The notes under the pieces were generated by a model that saw only the letters and a program-made list of their open reading frames with translations, was not told the origin of the DNA and ran no database searches. The translations under genes and the position numbers were made by a program. Positions 58,629 through 64,000 of a DNA stretch of 64,000 nt are shown here, piece after piece (the first letter of the stretch is position 1; every line of letters begins with the position of its first letter). Source of the stretch: Prinsepia uniflora (taxonomy: Eukaryota; Streptophyta; Magnoliopsida; Rosales; Rosaceae); assembly GCA_032719365.1 (NCBI GenBank), contig CM064873.1:39843742-39907741 (forward strand), in the 5' to 3' direction.

Positions 58629-59664
58629 CTACTGCTGGGTCATTGCAAACACTTGAGCCCTAGGCGCTCCATTCCGTCCGCGCCTGCGCGTGCCACACCC
58701 AGCACCACGGTCACCTCCCTGACCTCGACCTCCATTAGTGTGGGAAGCCGTGCTCTGCACCACACTAGAGCCCCCATCGTCGTTGCTCTTGGACAACAGC
58801 GGGCAATCACAGGCATAGTGGCCCTCCTCTCCGCAAGCAAAATAGGTTACTGGCCTCGGCCTTTCCGAATGCCCACCAGAAGCACCGGTCCAAGATGAAC
58901 GTTGCCCAGAGTTGTATCCAGATCCTCTGCCCTGAGAGCCTCCACGTCGACCTGACCAGCCACGACCCTTGAAGGATGAGGGTGCTCCACTGTAGCCCCC
59001 CCTTGTTGTTCTTCTAGCCTGATGGCCCACGGTGTGGGCGATCCTGACGTCGCCCCTCACCCGAAGGCTGTCGTGTCTGGGGTACCGCCAGACTGGCCTC
59101 GACACGCACCGCAACGTCGACCATATCTCTCAGAGAAGCATGAGTAGCAGCAGTCACACTTGCCCGGATCTCCCCTTGGAGTCCAAGCTCAAACCTTTGG
59201 CATTTGTCCTCCTCCGTGCTCACGAATGATGCAGCGAACCGAGATAGTTTTCTGAAAGTCTGCTCGTAGTCCGCAACGGACATATCCCCCTGCTCCAGCC
59301 GCAGGAACTCAGCCTCCCGTGCCGCGCGAAACGATCGCGGGTAGTACTGGTCTAGAAATCGGGAACGGAAAACTTCCCAAGTAGTGGTATGGACAGACCA
59401 TCCAGACATTTCAAGGCTGTGCCACCACTGGTAGGCTCCTCCTTCCAGTAAGAAGATCGCCAAGGTCAGCCGTTCGCCCGGAGGGCAGTGCATCACCGTG
59501 AAGATCCTTTCCCATTTGGTGATCCAATCATGAGCATCTTCGGGGTTTGATCCCCCGCTGAAAGGTGTGGCTCCCAAACGATGAGCCCGCTCAATGCTTG
59601 CGCATTCCATTTCCCTTTCCAGATCCTCGTCAGTTCGTGTATGAGGAATCCTCCTTGGAGGCAT
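58629..59664 (-). pseudogene. gag: gag of the Tekay element
   Basis: ATG at 59664. The capsid part (to about 59030) has HDWITKWERIF, YQWWHSLEM, WEVFRSRFLDQYYP and the DYEQTFRKLSRFA block of Retrotrans_gag. A frameshift at about 59015-59060 moves to the frame of 59114-58629, a Gly/Arg-rich stretch with one CCHC knuckle (about 58800-58845). The knuckle reads YFACGEEGHYACDC, so the first Cys is lost to Tyr (TGT to TAT) while the other Cys and His remain. Gag packages the RNA; this copy would be truncated and its knuckle defective. Confidence 0.9.
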
Positions 59665-59760
59665 AACCAACTGTCAAGAGGCATAGATCAGTTAACATTA
59701 TCCTTAAACTCCAGAAGTAACTAGTACTAATCACTAGGCTAGCATGCTGACCACAACCTA

Positions 59761-59775
59761 GTGCTCTGATACCAA
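59761..59775 (-). other. Primer binding site of the Tekay element
   Basis: Minus strand TTGGTATCAGAGCAC, two bases inside the 5' LTR. It matches the initiator-Met primer and equals the site of the young non-coding element (28821-28836). Confidence 0.9.
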
Positions 59776-59777
59776 GC

Positions 59778-62427
59778 TGACAGGACCCGCCCCGATCCTC
59801 CCTGGGACCACATGGGGACGTGCCCTGTTCCCGTCTGACACCTAAAATATATACCAATTTTAAACTCAACAATCAAATGCATAAATAACCAAATTAAAGT
59901 TATACATCAAATCCGATTAAACAGATGTCAGACAAGGGATGAAATCCAAAATTACAAGTTGCGAGCACGACTCTAAAATAAACCTGCGGGTAAACCACCC
60001 AACAGGGGTTCAGGTACGCATAAGTAGATCTATGCCTCAGCCTGAGGTTCCTCCTCTACCTCAGTAGCACGACCTGGAGGGGTTACCAAAACATTAAGGG
60101 TGAGTGGGCCGTAACTCAAGTTTATAAAACCGTTTAATAAGTAAAACATATAATTTACCCCTCCGTTTTCCAAACATGCATGCATCAGAATTTTAAACCA
60201 TAAATCATATAATATGAACCATAAGGCATGTAATAAAATCATAACATAATTTTAGCCACTGCACTATACACTCCAATCCTGACATCCCCGATGTCTGACA
60301 TCCCTGACGTCCAATAAGGTCATAGTCTAAAGGCTACGCGTCCCACTCGGGCCTCAATTACGAGAACAATCCCCGAACCCTATCCAGGTATGGCATTTTA
60401 AATGCCTAGCGTCCTAGACGCTCGACGTCCCTGACGTCAAATAGCAATCCTGCTCCTGAGTCATTTTACGGTCCGGTTTCTCCGTAGAATGACTCCTCGC
60501 AGGCAATGCTCCATGACCACTCCAGGGTACCACGTCCGGAGGAGACAGTATCATAAGAATGGATCTATACAGTGCAGTACCAAATACATTTTATTGATAT
60601 CCACATGCAAAACATATATATATATATACATAGATAAAATCCAAACCGATCGTTAAGTTTCATCAAACGGGTTTCAAACCCAATTACCGTGAAACATGCC
60701 ATAATCGTAATTTCAATATCATTAAAACCATTTCTTGATTCCAGCATGTGAACATATAAGTAAATCAGAAAACATTTAAGCATGCAAGTGTTTAATGAAA
60801 TCAGGCCCACTCACAGTACGATCACGCGGTGAACCTGCGCGTACGAACTTGTACTGGGATTATCGTACAATTCCTGTCAGTCCAAATCACACGTAAGGGT
60901 CACTACAAGTCTTAACCATTTAACCAAAAAGCCCAAAACAGAAACCGGCTCGGGGAACCCGTCCAACACGTTTCCCGAGACAACCGGCCCTAAACTAACC
61001 CTCCCAAACTATCCCAGATCAACATGGTTAATTCATCAAAAATGTTCAGAATGATGAGAGGAACAAAAGTCATGTTGATCGTGATCAGAGATAAGGTCCA
61101 AAGCGCCCTCACGCGTCGCCCAAAGTGGCTGCGCGTGAAAGTCACGCGCCTGACACTGTAGCTACAGTGTCACCACCTTCACCCGTTTGTCTCTAATACG
61201 GGCCTGCCACCTGCGGCTTGACCCTGTTGATTACCCATCAATTCCTACTCGATTTCAATCCAATTTGATCCTAACATGTTTATTATTCTTCCAATTTAAG
61301 TTCTGAGACATTAATCAACCTCGACATGTCCCCAATCGACCCATCGACCCGTGATCAACCAATCGGGTCAATCACCAGACCTTCCTGGTTTCTAATTCAA
61401 TTTCCAATTAACTTCACAGACAGCATAATAGGATCAAAACGACCTAAAATGAACAATCAATTGTGTCGGAAAGTACCTGAAGGTTGTCGTCCCAAGCACT
61501 GCGATTTCTCTGAAAACTGCAGTCACCGTCCCAGCTCACCCGTGACTGATGGCCTTCGATTTCGATGTGGATAAGTTCCTAATACTCCCAGAAGACTAAA
61601 CCAGGCTTTGGTTTGGTCCAACAATCACCAGAAATTGAAAACCACATTTCCCTCCAAAATTTCCCGAAATGGTTTCTCTCTGGTTCCTCCCCTATTTTCA
61701 GTTCTTTCAACCGCAGAGTGAAGCTCATTCACTTCTCAATCAGTTTTAAACAATTCAAGCCGTCCCAGAGGCTCGTGGAAGCTTCACTGTCCACTAAACT
61801 TTGTTCCCCGAAAAAGCTTCGAATCTCATTAATCAATTCGACCGTGCAGGTGGATGGTTCAACCCACGATCTAAAGCAATAGACAGCCCTTCCTTTCCAG
61901 CACACAATTGCATAAACAATTGCACACTGAACCACCGCACATGGTGGTGTCGTCCGTGGTCCCCCGCGGTTGCTACAGTAACCAGGGCAAAATGACCAAA
62001 ATGCCCCTGGTTCAATAATTACCAAAATGCCCCTCACTTTCTAGACCCGTAACTCAGCCATACGAAGTCCGATTTCGGCGTGCCACTTGTCTACGGACTC
62101 AGGGCATCGAGACCTACCTAACGGTCTTTGGGTCGAGTGAAAATTAGTTTCCAAACGAAAAGCCAACATTTTCGCCCCTAAAGTCCAAATTACGGTAATG
62201 CCCCTGAACTTCCGATAGTCATAACTTCCTCCCTGAGCGTCCGAATTTGACGTGTCACCTGTCTATGGACTCGTGACGTCCCGAACTACATCACGGTCAT
62301 TGGTCAAAGTACGGTTGACCCACAAATCAAAATGTCATCAATTTGGCCATACCATTCACAAGGGTAAAAACGTCAATTCATACATTAAATTACAATATTA
62401 AAATCCTTGAATTTCCGGGGTGTTACA
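59778..62427 (-). repeat. Tekay 5' LTR
   Basis: 2650 uninterrupted bases, plus-strand TGACAGGACCCGCC...GGGGTGTTACA. Minus-strand parts: U3-like modules with TGATGTAGTTCGGGACGTCA (about 62272-62291, one arm changed), hairpin GCGCGTGA-AAG-TCACGCGC (61131-61149), palindrome TGACACTGTAG/CTACAGTGTCA (61151-61172), acceptor GACTGACAG before 60873, exon-like 60815-60873, donor GTGAGTGGGCC (60804-60814), TGACGTC/GACGTC minisatellite (60280-60440), partner GGCCCACTCAC (about 60100-60110) and acceptor CCCCTCCAG (about 60073). Confidence 0.9.
60280..60440 (-). repeat. CTGACGTC minisatellite in the Tekay LTR
   Basis: Units with CTGACATCCCCGATGTCTGA, CATCCCTGACGTC and GACGCTCGACGTCCCTGACG, short self-complementary words. 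Same array at 50215-50375 and a related one at 23120-23245 and 29370-29495 in the young element. Confidence 0.65.
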
Positions 62428-64000
62428 TGATGCACGTCAAATCGGACATCGTACGAGAAAAATAAGGGTCCAGAACAGTTCTAGGAACTATTCATAATTG
62501 CACAAAAAAAGAGAACGGTTGAAATTTAGTTTGTCCTTTGAGGGCCAAAAAGATCTGGCCTGGACCAATAGATGAGTGACAAGTCCTTTGGCCTAAACCC
62601 ATACATACATGCATCATTCCCCATCCCCTTTCATTTGTTCATGCAACCCGAAACACACCCTAAACCTCCATTATCATCTTCTTTAGCTGAGACTAGAGAG
62701 GAAGAGAGATTGAGGGTGAGTAAGAGACTGGGAGACGACTAGGGACGAGGTAGAGCCGTCGAGGACGACGTAGGAGCCTGTGAAACAAGGTAACCCGAGA
62801 CTTATTTTTAGCTCGAAATTCGAATTCAATTTCTAAATGTTTGGGGTTGTTTTTAACACTTGGGTTGTGTTCAATGAGCTCATACGAGCTGTTAGGATCA
62901 AAAATCGGATGGCCCTAGGTGGAGGTTTGAAAATGGGCATGTGAAGATCGAGTCGGACAGGTACCTTCTAGCCCTTTTTTTTTGTGATTTTCAAGTCAGA
63001 ACCCTTTCTCGGATCAAGACGAGTCTAATGGTGAAAGAATGGCTGAAAAACGTGGTCGGACGACAGAGATATGGCCAGGTCAAGATCGCGGGTCAAACGA
63101 CCCGTTACAGTCAAACGGGTCAACCCAACCAGAGGTTGAAGGTGATGATGTGGTAGTCCACATCATCACTTGTCAGACCTGTCAGGCCACATTGCCAACC
63201 AGAGGGTGACATGTAACAGGCTGTCATGTCCAATTAGCATTGACGTGATAGTACCACGTCAGACATGTTAGACCACGTGGACTAGTGGGGCGGTGGAAAC
63301 ATGTTAGAGGGTATAAGACGACGTGGCAACTGATGTGGCAGGTCCACGTCAGCATTGTCCGACAACGTGGAAAAATGAGGTGGTGCCACGTGGCAGTGTG
63401 TCAGGTTGTTAGAGCTGACGTGTCAAGGACACGTGGCAGGGTGTCAAACATGGCAGGCTGACTTTAGCAGATGACGTCAGCATAACGTCAGCGTTGACCG
63501 TCGACTAGAGTTGACCGATACTTTGACCGACGCTTGAGGGCCCATGGGCTTGAAATTCGAGGTTAAACCGATCTTGTTCGAATGTTTTCGACGTTGTGAA
63601 TCTAATGGTGGTTGTTTCAGGTTGATCAGAAGTGGTTTTGATAGGTCATTTAGAGGTTTTAAGCCTTGGGAAGCATGTTCGGGACACGTTGACCGTTCTG
63701 GGATATGTGAGGATCTTTAATATGGGCTTGTATAGGTTGATAGTGATCTTTGAGTATGATTTGGACAGGTCTGGACGTCTCAGAGAGTATGGATCAACTT
63801 CGGAGTGGCTTACTACACGGGTTTCGGAGTGAGCAACATGGATGGTCTGTGAGTAAACGTTTGCTTTATAAATATTATGCATGCATAACTGTTTTATATG
63901 TTTTATTAACATGATTTGAGATGCATAGATTGCATATTATTTTAATATGATTTTTTTGGAATTTTCATAGAAAATGCATTATTGTACGTAGTTCGAGATT
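62428..64000 (+). mobile_element. Large-LTR fragment running off the window
   Basis: A plus-strand relative of family B lacking its start. Recognised parts: GATGAGTGACAAGTCC (palindrome remnant, 62570), CATACATACATGCATCATTCC, the leader-like GAGAGAGATTGAGGGTGAGTAAGAG (62702-62730), GTAACCCGAGA (62790), acceptor TTTGGACAG at 63768, exon-like 63769-63848, donor GTGAGTAAACG (63849) and ATGCATGCATAAC (63877-63889). The short frames here are not supported as genes. A cluster of ACGT-core motifs lies at 63150-63490. Confidence 0.7.
63150..63490 (+). promoter_or_regulatory. Cluster of ACGT-core motifs (G-box/ABRE and TGACGT types)
   Basis: Within 340 bases there are three CACGTGG words (CCACGTGGAC, GCCACGTGGCAG, GACACGTGGCAG), further ACGTGG words, and six TGACGT/ACGTCA words (for example TTGACGTGA, CCACGTCAG twice, GATGACGTCAGC, AACGTCAGC). 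These are binding cores for plant bZIP and bHLH factors. The repeated phrasing suggests expansion of a small repeat rather than a designed promoter. Confidence 0.5.

Larger units (their letters stand above)
46150..62427 (-). mobile_element. Tekay/Del-type Ty3/gypsy chromovirus, degenerate, with nested solo LTRs
   Basis: Minus-strand element. The 5' LTR is 59778-62427, primer site 59761-59775, gag and pol remnants 59664 to 55215, polypurine tract 55182-55196. The 3' LTR is 54301-55181, 49726-51481 and 46150-46162, split by two solo LTRs. Pol order is protease, RT, RNase H, integrase, GPY/F module, chromodomain, which defines chromoviruses. The LRKGCQGYLAHV, GLPPSQEIEF and chromodomain patterns fit the Tekay clade. 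Gag and pol have several stops and frameshifts, so no protein can be made intact. Outer flanks ACTTA and TGATG do not match. Confidence 0.9.

Noticed and set aside
59833..60242. Alternative reading of 49726-51481 and 59778-61540 as a segmental duplication
   Set aside because: They are the two LTRs of one element: primer site beside one, polypurine tract beside the other, with gag-pol between.

Overview
The window is repeat-dense plant nuclear DNA with no recognisable single-copy host gene, rRNA, tRNA or CRISPR. The evidence is plant-type LTR retrotransposons with initiator-Met-tRNA primer sites, a Ty3/gypsy chromovirus (Tekay/Del-type) polyprotein, a Tat-type gag and fragments of CACTA-type transposons. 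It looks like a pericentromeric or other heterochromatic nest from a flowering plant, probably a eudicot. I cannot name the species.

Layout. 1-1110: two tandem 3' ends of a large LTR (+). 1111-3870: AT-rich DNA with a CACTA-type ORF fragment and a 65-bp tandem repeat. 3871-13510: a Tat-type element with gag but no pol and short LTRs, its gag broken at codon 7 by a 3.0-kb solo LTR (4457-7453). 14333-17262: a large LTR (+) with primer site, then a spliced-looking transposase-type fragment (17263-19190). 19191-36966: LTR pieces and a minus-strand non-coding element (21448-36966), into which a younger complete element of the same type (22589-31946, target duplication CAAAA) inserted. 36967-40572: diverged LTR pieces and a minus-strand Athila/Tat-like 3' remnant. 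40573-46149: a 3.66-kb LTR (-) with part of its non-coding interior. 46150-62427: a degenerate Tekay chromovirus (-), its 3' LTR split by two solo LTRs (46163-49720 and 51482-54295). 62428-64000: a truncated large LTR (+).

How the parts fit. The large LTRs (2.6-3.7 kb) belong to several families but share termini (TGTRACR... to ...CCTGTCA), the initiator-Met primer site, the polypurine tract and a fixed internal order of motifs. Most have 3-kb non-coding interiors, so they look like LARD-type non-autonomous elements. The Tekay element has the same signals and is the only local copy that encoded the enzymes, so its relatives are the likely trans-acting source.

Main candidate for something undescribed. 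The large LTRs look like small spliced non-coding genes: an acceptor, a 59-80 nt exon and a GTGAGT donor, then a 0.7-1.3 kb intron ending in CCCTYCAG. The intron's donor sequence is perfectly complementary to a block 26-37 nt upstream of its acceptor, and one position changes in both arms between families. Conserved hairpins and inverted repeats lie elsewhere in the same LTRs. All comparisons were made by eye; no alignment, search or folding program was run.
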